Origin: Lytechinus pictus
Taxonomy: Eukaryota > Echinodermata > Echinoidea > Temnopleuroida > Toxopneustidae
Assembly (NCBI RefSeq): GCF_037042905.1
Contig: NC_087245.1
Span: 23,994,501 to 24,058,500, forward strand
Reading direction: 5' to 3'
DNA: 64,000 nt
Of this stretch, positions 47,800 to 59,290 are shown piece after piece (position 1 is the first letter of the stretch; every line of letters begins with the position of its first letter). A program made the position numbers and the translations under genes. The notes beneath the pieces were generated by a model. It saw only the letters and a program-made list of their open reading frames with translations. It had not been told where the DNA came from and ran no database searches.

Positions 47800-48110
47800 A
47801 TAACATATTGTTTAGTCAAGCAGGTGTAGCCAGACTACTGAAGAAATTGTTAAAGAAAACAACCTGCATGAAGCTGCTAGGCCAGACGGAATATCTGCTG
47901 CACTTCTTAATGAGACTACTCATCAGATCTTACCTGCCATAAGTTTGCTTTTCCTGGCCTCCCTTTATCATGTTTATGCGGTGAAATTTCAAGAAAGTCT
48001 AAGTCGTTCCCATCCATATATAAGAAAGGGTTGTCAACTCTAACAAACTACACACCAATTCAAATGCTTTGTTCTTGCCAATCCCATCATCTTGTCAGAC
48101 TAACGCTTAA
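47800..48110 (+). pseudogene. Decayed reverse transcriptase fragment
   Basis: From about 47867 one frame reads HEAARPDGISAALLNETTHQ, then ILPAISLLFLASLYHVYA, then KFQESL. After a slip comes a SHPYIRKG...NYTPIQM-like stretch. This matches the LINE RT start (xxGPDGIPxxLL...ILPxLSxLFxxSL...VVPIxKKG...NYRPISL). It is short, frameshifted and non-functional, from a LINE other than the one at 26-30 kb (whose corresponding region differs). Confidence 0.55.
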
Positions 48111-48973
48111 GAAGCGAAGAACATATTTCAAGTATTTTTCCTTGAATATAAATCATATTAGGATAGATTTGAATGCTTAGTGATAGCAGCATATTAATTT
48201 GAAAAACTTAAATGTTTTCACTGCAGTCAATGTGATAAAAATCTAAATTTCTTGACATTTTCCATATAAGGATACTTATTTGCATAATATGCAAATGAGG
48301 CAGATTTGCTAGCTCTTTTAAATATAGACATTGAACTTATTTATTCATCATGTTCAAAATTACTTGCTGTGGACATTTAATTTTTCTCATTTCTCATTTT
48401 CTATTTTTTTAAATGGCTAATTTGCATAATATGCAAATTAATTTTCAGGCATTGGGATGAATTCTCATGCTTAGTTATATAGTAGCATATTAATGTCAAC
48501 ATTAATGAAATGTTTTCAAGCAGTCTATATGAGAAAAATCACAATATCTTGACATTTTTTCCATATAAGGATGCTTATTTGCATAATATGCAAATGAGGT
48601 AGACATTTTTGCACTTTTGATTGAAAACATTGACTTCAGTTATTTATCATGAATTTCCATTCAAATCAAATTATTTTGGACATTTAATTTGTACTCTTTG
48701 GATTATTTCCCTTCTTTTTCTAATTTTTCATGGCTAATTTGCATAATATGCAAATTTCATAAATTTCCACTGCTTGGATTTCTTGGGACTTTTAGTATGT
48801 TGTTTATGGGACCTTCCTGGAAAGCATTTCAGTGGAATATCTCGTGTTGCAATTAGTGGTGGGTTACCCCCCTATTCTGGCTAGATTGACTGGACTATTA
48901 CTGACATTTGGAATAAAGGTTTTACAATATTTCATGTTAAAGAAGCTAGATAAAAGAAAAAAGAAGAATAAAT

Positions 48974-50616
48974 GGTCACACTTCGTAATTCCGAAACACG
49001 CAATTTGCCTAGGCAATGTTCGTTAATCCGAAAACGAAAAAGGGTTCGTTAATCCGAACATTTGTGACGTTATTAAAGGTTCGTTAATCCGAAAACGAAA
49101 TAAGGTTCGTTATTCCGAAGGCTCGTTGATCCGAAAAATGAAATAAGGTTTGTTAATCGGAAAATGAAATAAGGTTCCTTATTCCGAAGGTTCGTTACTC
49201 CGAAAAAAATGATATAATCTTTTGTGATGCTGGGAAAACCCGAAGGACAAGCTTGGTGGAGGGGTAGAAACACTGTCTCTGTTCAAGTGTTGGATGTGAA
49301 GGCAGCTAGGGGTGCGGCGGTTTTTTGTTGTTTTTTTTGGGGGGGGGGAGCAAAGTAAAAAAAGGGCACTTATATATCAAAATGGGCATTTTGATGATAT
49401 TTTCACCATGAGATATTCATCTGCGTGATGTCGTTATGTGTTTTGTAGTAATCAAGTTGAGCAAAGCCCTTTTGAAGTGATTTCTGATCATTATTATTAT
49501 AAGACATATATTGAGGCTTTTTGGGCGGTTTGGAAAAAAATCAAATCTGAAGTTCGCTTTTTGTCATTTTCTGGGCTTATTAGGCCCTACTGTTAAAAGG
49601 GCATCGTCGAGAGATGTTGCGAGCGTTAATTGCAAGCTCAAACTTTTGGACATTTCAATAAGAAATTTAAACCAAACATACCGAGTAGTTCTTGTAATCA
49701 TGAATCAGTTGCGTATCTAAGTAAATAATTATCGGGAGCGCGAAGCGCGAGCTGGAATTTTTGAAATACTGACAGAAACGGAATATGTGAAGGACGACAT
49801 TTAGTGACTCATGAATAAGATGCATATATATATCCAGTCGAATAATGTGAGCATGAATCGCGAGCTGAAAATTTATGATATTTCAACCTGAATACTGGAC
49901 ATTCTAGGCATTTTTATAAACAGAAACAGGGTGAGCACCTTGCTACATAATAACCTAAATTAACCTAAATTATGTTGTACTTCAAAAAGGGTATTTAGTT
50001 TCTAATTTTGAAAAAGGGCATTTTCCATTTTGAAAAAGGGGTTTGTTTTTTCCCTACGGGGATTTCTTTTTTACCAGCAGAAGTTATTAATAATGACACT
50101 GTTTCCCCTAAAAAAATTCCCCCTTTTCTGGAGGTTATTCACATGTGACTAACACACAGTCCCCAATATTCTTAATCCATTTGCTCAGGCAGCAATTGCT
50201 AAGAGAAAATCAAAATTAAGATACTTGATCCACGCGGCAATACTTGATGCAATACATGCTTTGACCACAGCATACACATGTATCATCCTCCGTTGGAACT
50301 ATTGCATAATGCTATATTTTTTAAATACAATACCGTGTCTGTTACTAAAACAAATTAATCTTATTTTTGGACTAACGAGCCTTCGGAATAATGAACCTTA
50401 TTTCTTTTCTGATTAACGTACCTTCGAATTATCAAACGTTATTTCGTTTTCGGATTAACGAAACTTATTTCGTTTTCGGACTAACGAACCTTAAACCGTT
50501 TTCGGACTAGTTACGATCCTTCGGAATTTCGAACCTTATTTCGTTTTCGGATTAACAAACCTTCGGAATATACGAACTTTCGAAATAACGAACCTTCGGA
50601 ATTACGAATGTAACCC
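48974..50616. mobile_element. 1.64 kb element with TTCGTTAATCCGAA minisatellite arms, 8-bp TSD
   Basis: Left end GGTCACACTTCGTAATTCCGAA; right end TTCGGAATTACGAATGTAACCC, its inverted counterpart. Both arms (48974-49210 and 50365-50616) are arrays of GGTTCGTTAATCCGAAAACGAAATAA and complement. Flanks GAATAAAT (48966-48973) and AAATAAAT (50617-50624) are an 8-bp target duplication with one mismatch. The middle holds a G-run (49341-49350), an AAAGGGCA region and GAGCGCGAAGCGCGAGC (49737). Confidence 0.65.
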
Positions 50617-51415
50617 AAATAAATCATGGTTATCAATCCCGGGGGCGGGGGGCGAAATTATTTTTCCCACCGAGTTCTGGACCAACATATGAATATTCAT
50701 GACTTGCGTCTTCGGATTAAGAATACGCATGCGCGTGGTCGCAAGCGTTCACGTTGCTCAGAATGAATTATTAGCATCGTCAAATTACCGGTACCCTTAC
50801 ATAGTTACATAGGTCTTATAGGCTTAGATCTATTTAAACACTTATCAAACTAGCTGCCATTAATGGCAAGACATGTGCTAGGCTAGGGCTAGCTTAGGCT
50901 AGCGCATTAACTTTACCTCAAATCTGGACCTGTCTAATGCCTAATACTAATAGTAATAGCCGACTAATGCCATGGTTAACTTCGAACGGGGTCAATTCCG
51001 AACTTTACGTTTGATTTTATTTACCATGGTTTAATATGTCTAGTCCGTATACAGAACCAGTCCTAGATCTAAAAAAAAAAATATCTTAGTTCTAGTCTAG
51101 TCTCTAGATCTAGACTCTGATCTACGCTGTATCAGCATGGAACAACTAGTGTACCAAGGGGGGGGGGGGCAGACTGCCCCCTGACGATTTACAACTGATC
51201 CAGGGGACGTGCCCCCTCCCCCCCTTTGAGAAGCCAAATTAATAATTTGTAATGTCAAAATGCAACAAAAAAGACTTATGTCCCCTCTTTTGAACGTGAA
51301 GATCTTTTCTTTTTCTTTTTTTTTTGCTTGTCAAATTTTTTCAGCTAAGAAATGATTAATTTGGGGTGAAGACGGGGATCAAGATCACTGACGTTAGAAT
51401 ACGTTCCATGCACTG

Positions 51416-52775
51416 CAGTGGCGTAGCTAGGATTTTTTTCCTGGGGGGGGGGGCACTGGGGGGGTCCTTGCTTTTTCATGGGGGGGGGGGGCACCGGCCA
51501 TTTTTTCCGGTGTGTGTGTATGTGTCAAAAGGGCGGATCGGACTTTCGCCAATAGGGGACGGGGCCCGAAATTATCTTCACCTATATTTTCCCCGATCAG
51601 TCACGTCTTAGTTTTATTCTTATAAAACACCATAAACATGAAATAATCTCATAAGCCTTATAAAAAGTGTGAGCGCGAAGCGCGAGCGATTTAAAAAAGT
51701 ATATTATGGGCGATGGTATGTGTGATCCTGAACAAGATTCGTATGTAACTAGATGGTTACTGCAAACGCCAAGCACGAGCAGAAATTTGTATTAACTGTT
51801 CTAGCATTATCGAAAAGGGACCTGTTAAGGACTAGATTTCATTTACCCACGAAGACGGTATATATTTCAATAATGCGAGCGCGAAGCGCGATCAATTTTT
51901 GACATTCCGACCTAAAAAATTGTCATTCTAAGCACTTTTTGTATTAATAAATGGGATAGGATGTAACTAAACAATTGATGCGAGCGCGAAGCGCGAGAGG
52001 AAGAAAATTGAGATTTTAGACCTAAAAGCAGGACACTCTATTCATTTTTGTAATCATAAATAGGATATAGTTAATTGGGTATCATTAATAATGCGATCGT
52101 GAAGCGTGAGCAGACAATTATTGATATTCTGATGTGAAACTGGATAATTTAAATACATTTTAAATAAAGAACCGTGATGCAGGCTATCGCGCATGTTTTA
52201 TATTTAGACCTAGAATCTGGGCATTCTGAATACATTTGTTTAATGGAACATTATGGAATACACGTAGACATTATGAACTTGGCAAATCAAACAATTTGAC
52301 CACGCAGCGTGAGCTTAAAATGCTGATATGTAGACCATAAAACGGACATTTTACAGAGCACTTAAATTTGTAAATAGAATAAAAAATAATGAAAGCTCGA
52401 ACGAAGTCCGAGCTAAAATATGTTTTGTGTATTGACTTCAAAACTTGCTCCATATCAGCCTATTGAGCAAGATATGAATCTCATCGAACAGGCTATTCTG
52501 GCGCGAAGCGCAAGCAAAAATTTAATATAGTAACATGAAAGATTTTTTTTTTCAAGTCTTCATCTCACATTATTTCATTCACACGCCTTCCCTTTTTTTT
52601 CCTCTTCTTTTTTTTTTCTTCTGTCTTTATTCTTCTTTTCCGTTTTCTTTTCTTCTTTCTCCCCTTTTTTTTTTGCTCTACCAATTTTTTTCTGGTGGGG
52701 GGGGGGGGGCACACCAAATCTCAGGGGGGGGCACATGCCCCCAGCCCCCCCCCCCCCCCCGTAGCTACGCTTCTG
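51416..52775. mobile_element. 1.36 kb hAT-like element with CpG-core repeats, 8-bp TSD ATGCACTG
   Basis: Left CAGTGGCGTAGCTAGGA, right CGTAGCTACGCTTCTG, flanked by ATGCACTG at 51408-51415 and 52776-52783. Long G/C runs lie next to both ends (51444-51454, 51480-51491, 52697-52710, 52744-52760). The body has tandem GCGAGCGCGAAGCGCGAGC cores (about 51671, 51878, 51982, and diverged ones near 52095, 52303, 52398 and 52500). A pyrimidine-rich T/C tract precedes the right end. No transposase. It is the same family as 31184 and 60589. Confidence 0.88.
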
Positions 52776-53201
52776 ATGCACTGGCGTACCTAGGATTTTC
52801 CAAAAGGGGGGCAAATTTTTAGAGGATATTTCGTCCACGAAATAATGTGACAAGCCCCCCCTCCACAAAAAAAGATCTTCACGTTCAAAAGAGGGGACAT
52901 ACGTCTTTTTCATTGCATATTTACATTACAAAATATTAATTTGGCTTCTCAAGGGAATCAGTTGTGACTCGTCAGAGGGGCAGTCTGCCCCCCCCCCCCC
53001 TTTGGTACACTAGTGGTTCCATGCTGATACAGCGTAGATCGTAGTCTAGATCTAGAGACTAGACTCGAACTAAGATATTTTTTTTTAGATCTAGGACTGG
53101 TTTTGTATACGGACTAGACAAACCATGGCAAATAAGCTAACATTTGTCTAAACCTAATTAAACGTAAAGTTCGAAGTTAACCATGGCATTAGTCGGCTAT
53201 T

Positions 53202-55953
53202 CAGTGTTGTAGTCAAGGCTCAAACCTCCAAGGCCAAGGCTTCAATACCAAAGGCCAAGGCCAAGGCATGGAAACCCAAGGCCAAGGCCTGAAAACCTCA
53301 AGGCCAAGGCATTTCAAACTTACGATATACAGAACAATGAACTAACAATACTTAGGCGGCAGACATAACACATGGTAAAATGTATGTGAGCGAGCGAACT
53401 GAGCGAGAAAAAAAATTAACCTTTGTACATTAAAAACAAAAATAATTTCATGATAGAGACATATTAAAATAATGATATAGTTACCTGTGTACACATAATC
53501 CATAATTTTTCTAGGCGATTTACATTGCAATAATGATTATTGCCACGGTCATCTGATCCTGGCATTCTCAACGTATGTTTTTCTCCACTCCCTGGGACAG
53601 GGGCAGCAGAAAATTATTATTGGGGGGGGGGGGTTCAACGCCAAACAGGCACTCATTTATCAAAATGAGTTTTTTTTTTGTGCAAACAGATACATGTATT
53701 TTCAAAATGAGATCATGAACTGCGTAAAGTAATTGTGTGTTTTGTAGAAATTAAGTTGAGCAAAGGCTTTCTAAAGTGATTTTTAATTATAAGATAGATA
53801 TTTTGATTTAGGTTTTACTTCTCAGCGACAAAGCATAGCGAGCAAGCGGTTTTGAAAAAAAAAATTCTGAAGTTGTAAAACTTGATTTATGGTCAATTAT
53901 GGGGTTAATCATTGTTAAAAGGGCATCCTTGCGCAATGTTGCCAGCGCGAACCACCAGCTCAAACTTATTGACATGTCGTGTAATAAGACATGGAAATTA
54001 AATATTCTGAGCTGGTTTTGTAATCATGAAAAAGATGTGTATCTAACTAAAAATAACTTTACGCCCGCTAATTTTTTTTTATATACTGACCAGTAAAGGA
54101 AGCAGTTAATTATTGCATTTTAAATAGGATACATAACTCACCAATAAAAATAATGCGAGCGCAAAGCGCGAGCTCAAAAATTTGTGATATTCCAACCTGA
54201 AAACTGGACATTCTAAGCATTTTTTTTGTGAACGGGAAGAGAACGAGTAGAATAATTGATGCGAGTGCAGGAAGCGAGCCAAAAATTTGTGATATTCCAA
54301 CCATAAAGCAGCATTCTATACATTTTTGTAATCATGAGCAGGATTAGTACTGTACTAAACAATAATTGATGCAAGCACGATTCAAAATCTGTGATTTTCG
54401 AACCTAACATGTATTATGTTTTATTATTAAAGAAGGTATATTTCTTTTTTTTTAAGTGCATATTTCATTTTGAAAAAAAAATCCTACAGGGAATTTTTTT
54501 TTTTTTTTGGGGGGGGGAGGCAAGAGAGCACAAAGCGCAAGCTAAAATTTTCAAATGCTTAAACTGAAAATGAGTCATTTTTAGGACTCTTGTCAGTTTT
54601 CATATTTTTTTCTGCTTAAAACCACTTTTAAATTTCAATTCTCATTTCTTGTATCTTCTACACTTATTTTACCTTAAAAAACAGAATAAAGAATACTAAC
54701 AAAATAGAGTTATATTCAAAAGGATATAAAATAAACAGGGCGCACCCCATACCCTTAGTTGGGAGAGAGTAAATCTTAATTATTTCTTTAAATAGTTAAT
54801 CAATCATTAATTATTAATACGTATTGATAATATTAATAATTATTAATTATTCAATTATTATTTTTTTATTAATTATTATTTCTTGAAACCATATTGACAC
54901 AAAAACAAATACGTTGTTTATTTCCTTGAAACTGTAGAGAAATGAAATTCACTGTTGAACGATATATGATTAAAAAGAAGTAAACATTTATTAAGTAAAC
55001 AAATATACAATTTAGAAAAGAGATAGAGAGAAGAAGAAGTTCCACCACCAAGAATAAACTTAGACAAGGGGGGAAGGGAAAGGAAAAAAAAGGAGTAAAT
55101 GTGATATTATTTTTTAAACAATCTATCGCAAAATTAGCTTTTCCTATAGAAAGAGGGGGACACATTTTGTTCACTCGCTCGCTTCAATCGCTTTCTTCTT
55201 TTTTTGACAGAAATTTTGCTCTATATGCCATGCTTGGCCCCTCAAAGTTTCTGGCTCATCATGCCATTGACATAACCCATTTGGATATGACAAAATTGAA
55301 GACTGTGTTCAAGTTTACCAAATCTTTTCAGAATATCATTAAGACTTAAAACTTTCTTGTTGGCCAAAGAAAATAATACAAGGAAAATCCTAATGGAATA
55401 GAAATCAACCTTGTTATCGTTCTTTAGAGTTAGCTATGTTTAAAGTATGAAAATTGTTGCCAAAATTGCAGTCAGATGTCAAATTTATTCTTGTCATCAA
55501 AGCACTATTATGTTGATCATGATCATTATTATTTACTGTCATTATCATAATTAGTCATGATTACAACACATTACCAATACATAATGCTATTTTTCGTAAC
55601 TGATGTATTCTTTGTTTGAAAATTCTTGATAATGGTGACCATTACAATTGATGACACTGCCCCGACACTGCTAGTACACTTACTACTGCTGCTGCTAATG
55701 TTACTGGTGACTGGTAGTATTGACCATTAGTGTCATTAAATATTTTTTTTTAAAAATTGAAACATTTATAATTACTTATTTAAAACAAATGAAAGTACAA
55801 AATACAAAATGCCTTGAAAAGGCCTTGAAAATGCCTTGAAATTTCAAGGCTCCAAATCCTCAGGGCCAAGGCCCTCTCAAGGCCAAGGCTTTGAAAAAGT
55901 AGGCCTTTAGGCGCCTTAAGGCCAAGGCCGAGCATCAAGGCACTACAACACTG
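53202..55953. mobile_element. 2.75 kb element with CAGTGTTGTAGT ends and AAGGCC-rich subtermini
   Basis: CAGTGTTGTAGTCAAGGC at the left and CAAGGCACTACAACACTG at the right are inverted. The subtermini are arrays of CAAGGCCAAGGC and CCTTGAAAAGGCCTTG. Compared with arm 1 of the surrounding inverted duplication (empty site near 50950-50960), the insertion replaces only 3 bp. Inside are a G-run (53621-53633), a region similar to 49280-49740, CpG-core copies (54157, 54260, 54370) and AT-rich sequence. It has no transposase. Confidence 0.75.
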
Positions 55954-56076
55954 ATTAGTACTAGGCATTAGACAAGTCCAGATTTGAGGAAAAGTTAATG
56001 CGCTAGCCTAAGCGAGCCCTAGCATAGCACATGTCTTGCCATTAATGGCAGCTAGTTTGATAAGTGTTAAAGAATT

Positions 56077-56078
<2 letters not shown>

Positions 56079-56155
<77 letters not shown>
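56079..56155. repeat. (AT)n microsatellite, about 77 bp
   Basis: Uninterrupted AT dinucleotides in arm 2 of the inverted duplication; arm 1 has only a short AT-rich word at the corresponding place, so the run expanded after duplication. Confidence 0.95.
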
Positions 56156-56157
<2 letters not shown>

Positions 56158-56348
56158 CCTGTAAGGCCTATGTAACTATGTAAGGGTACCGGTAATTTGA
56201 CGATGATAATTCATTCTGAACAACTGAACGTGAATGCTTACGACCGGCACTGGTCGAGGTCCACGCGCATGCGTACTCTTAATCCGAAGACGCAAGGCAT
56301 GAATATTCATATGTTGGTCCAGAACTCAGTGGGAAAAATAATATCGCG

Positions 56349-56690
56349 GGCGGGGGAGGGGTTGGAGATATTATATATCTCCCAATAGGCCTATCAGGTG
56401 GGGTGGAGGCTTACCTCAATAATAATAACAATTTTGATGAATCATATTATGTGACCTGTCGGACTAACGAACCTTCGGATTAACGAACCTTCGGAATATA
56501 CGAACTTTCGGAATAATGAACCTTCGGAATTACGAATGTAACCCGAATAAATCATGGCTATCAATCCCGGGGGCGGGGGAGGGGTTGGAGATATATATAT
56601 CTCCCAATATCAGGTGGGGTGGAGGCTTACCTCAATAATAATAACAATTTTGATGAATCATATTATGTGACCTGTCACTCCTAAACTAAC
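56349..56690. repeat. Tandem duplication, period about 220 bp, with captured element end
   Basis: GGGCGGGGGAGGGGTTGGAGAT through ATTATGTGACCTGTC occurs at about 56349-56460 and again at about 56569-56679. Between the copies (56458-56548) stands a second copy of the right end of the 48974..50616 element together with its flank GAATAAATCATGG. Confidence 0.7.
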
Positions 56691-56766
56691 AAAGCGTTGT
56701 CCAAAATTAATTTTGAGATTTTTCTTGAGCTTGAAAAAATCAAATCATAAGCTTTAAAATGATATA

Positions 56767-57455
56767 CAGTGCGTATCAAAAAAAGTTTACACTTAGAAAA
56801 AATCCTGTAAAATTATACATTTGTAATATCCTGAAGATTTTTCCATGTTTTAACATTGGTACAGATCCATTTAAGCAAATGACAATATAACTGTCGATAA
56901 ATATTTCCGCTTGAGTGAGCACCATTTACTTTTGAAAAGTTAGTGAAAAATGATTTGCGCAGAATTTTGAAATAGTTATGCGAATAAAAGTAGACCTTAA
57001 TCATGAAGAACACGTGGAATCTAGCAGTAAAATTGATTTGAAGATATCTTTTACCTTTTTAAAACTTGTTTCCTTGCCCAAAACATTTCGAATAGTGCAT
57101 TGCGCCCCACCCCACTCCCCCACACACCGAGGCCAATCGTGATGATATTTGCTTTACACTGAGCTGTGATTTACATAAAATGGCTTAGGCTTGATTTTCA
57201 TTTTGTTAATCATTGTCAAGCTGGGGAAAAGTGTGGAGAAACAAGTATTAAATGAAAATGAAATGTAAGCCACCTTTAAATGATAAAAACTTAGTGAGAA
57301 AAATGCTATAGATGTCTGATGTAAACTTTTGTTCAGATTCAGTTATGTCCTCAGATCCAGCTGGCACAAAAAGAGTAAAGGTTGTGCTAACTAAGTGTTG
57401 AAATTTCAATTTCAGTGGCAAAATTGTTACAAAATTTTATTTCAATTGACTAAAA
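56767..57455. mobile_element. Left end of a mariner-like element, right end not found
   Basis: TA-CAGTGCGTATCAAAAAAAG has the form of a Tc1/mariner terminus. ATGTAAACTTTTGTTCAGA near 57310 might be a remnant of the mirrored end. No transposase frame. The right limit is uncertain. Confidence 0.35.
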
Positions 57456-57492
57456 GCAGGCGCGGATCCATGGGGGGCCGAGGGGGCCTCGG

Positions 57493-58300
57493 CTAAAAAA
57501 AAAGAAGAGAGGGAAAGAAAGAGAAAAAAGAGGGGAAGAGGGGAAAGAAAACAAGAAAAAGAAGAAAGGAAGAGGGGGAAAAGGGAAGAAAAAAGAGAGA
57601 GGAAAAGGGGTGAAAGAAAAGAGGAAAGGAGAGAGGGAGAGGGGGAAAGGAAAAGGAGAAAAAAAGAGAGAGGAAGAAGGAGGAAAGAAGAGAAGGGAGA
57701 GAAAGGGGAAAAAAAGAGGGGAAAAGAGAGAGGAAGAGGGGGAAGGAAGAATAGGAGAAAAAAGAGAGAGGAAAGGGGGAAAGAAAAGAAGAAAAAGGGA
57801 AGAGGGGGGAAGGAAGGGAAGGAAAGGGGGAAAGAAAGAGAAGGAAAAGGAGAGGGAAAGGAAAAGGAGAAAAAAAGAGAGAGAGGAAAAAGAGGAAAAA
57901 AAAGGAGAAAAAAGAGGAAGAGAAGAAAAGGGAGGGGGAGGGTGAGGGGGAAGAAAAGGAGAAAAAGGAGAGAGAGGAAGAGGGAGGAAAGAAGAGAAAA
58001 AAAGAGAAGGGAAAGAAAAGGAAGAACAAAGAAGAGGGGAAAGAAAAGAAGAAAAAAATGAGAAGAAGAGGGGAAAGAAAGAGAAAAAAAGAGGAAGAGG
58101 GGGAAGGAAGAGAAGAAAAGGGAGGGGGAGGGGGGAGAAAAAAGAGAAAGAGGGGAAAGAAGAGGGGGGAGAAAGAGGAAGAGGGGAAAAGAAAAAGGAG
58201 AAAAAAGGAGAAAGAGGAAGAGGGAAGAAAGAAGAGAAGAAAAAAGAGAGAGAAAGGGGGAAGGACGAGAAGAAAAAAAGAGGAAGAGGAGGAAAGAAAA
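57493..58300. repeat. About 800-bp polypurine tract (A/G only)
   Basis: Over about 800 bp the plus strand is almost purely A and G in irregular GAAAGAGGAA words, with hardly a pyrimidine. The 307-aa minus-strand frame over it (Ser/Phe/Pro/Leu only) is a by-product. It begins right after GGCGCGGATCCATGGGGGGCC (57461), an element-like end. Confidence 0.92.
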
Positions 58301-59290
58301 TGATGTTCGAACCTAAAGGGCGCCGAAATGATGTTCGAATGAATGTCAAAATGATGTTCGAACTGGGGGCCAAATTGATACTCGAGCTAGGGGGGGGGGT
58401 GCCGAAATGATATTCGAACTAGGGGCGCCAAATTGATGTTGGACCTACATGTAGGGGCGCCGAATTGATATTCGAACTAGGAGGGCGCCGAAATGATGTT
58501 CGAAGGGATGTTAAAATGATGTTCGAACTGGGGGCGCCAAATTGATACTCGAACTAGGGGGGGGGGGGGCGAATCGATGTTCGAGCTAGGGGGGCGCCAA
58601 ACTGATACTCAAACTAGGGGGGCGCCGAATTGATGTTCGAACTAGGGGGGCGCCAAATTGATACTCGAGCTAGGGGGGCGAAATGATATTCGAACTAGGG
58701 AAGCCCAATTGAGTTCGAAGGGATGCCAAAATGATGTTCGAACTGGGGGTCAAATTGATGTTCGACGTAGGGGGGGGGGGCTGCGCCGAATTGATGTTCG
58801 ACGTAGGGGTGCAAAATTTATGTTCGACATCGGGGGGCGCCGATTGAATGTTCGAACTAGGGGCGCCAAATTGCTATTCGAACTTGGGGCGCCAAATTGA
58901 TGTTCGAACGAGGGGGGCGCCAATTTGATGTTAGAACTAGGCGGCGCCAAAATGACGTTCGAACTATGGGGCGCCGAATTGATGTTTGAACAAGGGGGAG
59001 GGGGCGAATTAATTTTCGAACTAGATGGGGGCGCCAAATTGATGTTTGAACTGGGAGGGGCGCCAAATTGATGTTCGAATTAGGGTAGCGCCGAATTGAT
59101 GTCCAAACTAGCGGGGCGCCAAATTGATGTTCGAACTAGGGGAGCGCTAATTTGATGTTTGACCATAAGGCGACAAATACATGTTTCAGAAGGGGAGGGC
59201 AAAGTGATATTTCACATTACGCCAAATTCATGTTCAACCGAGGGCGCCAAATTGACCTTGAACTTAGGGGGCTCCATGCAAATGCATGTT
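58300..59290. repeat. Minisatellite, unit about 38-42 bp
   Basis: About 24 variants of GGGGGCGCCAAATTGATG-TTCGAACTA follow one another with substitutions (GAATTGATATTCGAAC, GATACTCGAGC) and length changes in the G-run. Units near 58500-58760 are most alike, and the last ones (59160-59290) are diverged. Apparent ORFs are repeat artefacts. Confidence 0.92.

Larger units (their letters stand above)
44867..48895. mobile_element. 4.0 kb DNA element with long arms full of inverted octamer pairs, TA target
   Basis: Termini GTCCAGTCAATxTAG are inverted and bordered by TA. Long inverted arms follow (left about 44867-45960, right about 48100-48895), starting with CCCACCACTAATTGCAACACGAG. The arms repeatedly contain ATTTGCATAATATGCAAAT or close variants. 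Left copies lie near 44998, 45161, 45321, 45511 and, degenerate, 45662 and 45822; right copies near 48281, 48421, 48580 and 48737. The left arm is a diverged tandem duplication with a period of about 500 bp. The centre holds LINE debris instead of a transposase. Confidence 0.72.
50655..56347. repeat. Large inverted duplication split by two insertions
   Basis: Arm 1 (50655-51309) is repeated in inverted orientation as 52872-53201 plus 55954-56347. Shared words include GGTCCAGAACTC, CATGAATATTCATATG, CGTCTTCGGATTAAGA, GTACCGGTAATTTGACGATG, TGCCATTAATGGCAGCTAG and CCATGCTGATACAGCGTAGATC. The gap in arm 2 is exactly the element 53202..55953, and the centre is occupied by the element 51416..52775. 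The arms differ by scattered substitutions and by an (AT)n run in arm 2 only. Confidence 0.8.

Noticed and set aside
50365..50616. TTAACGAACC repeats as an interstitial telomere
   Set aside because: The unit TTCGGATTAACGAACC does not match TTAGGG, and the arrays form the inverted ends of an element.
57450..58373. 307-aa minus-strand ORF (and 178-aa companion) of Ser/Phe/Pro/Leu
   Set aside because: It is the translation of a polypyrimidine strand; all frames are open there because stop codons on that strand need purines. No signal of real coding.
58658..59066. ORFs of 69-95 aa with repeated NINSAPxSSN-like units
   Set aside because: They are translations of the 40-bp minisatellite in several frames on both strands.
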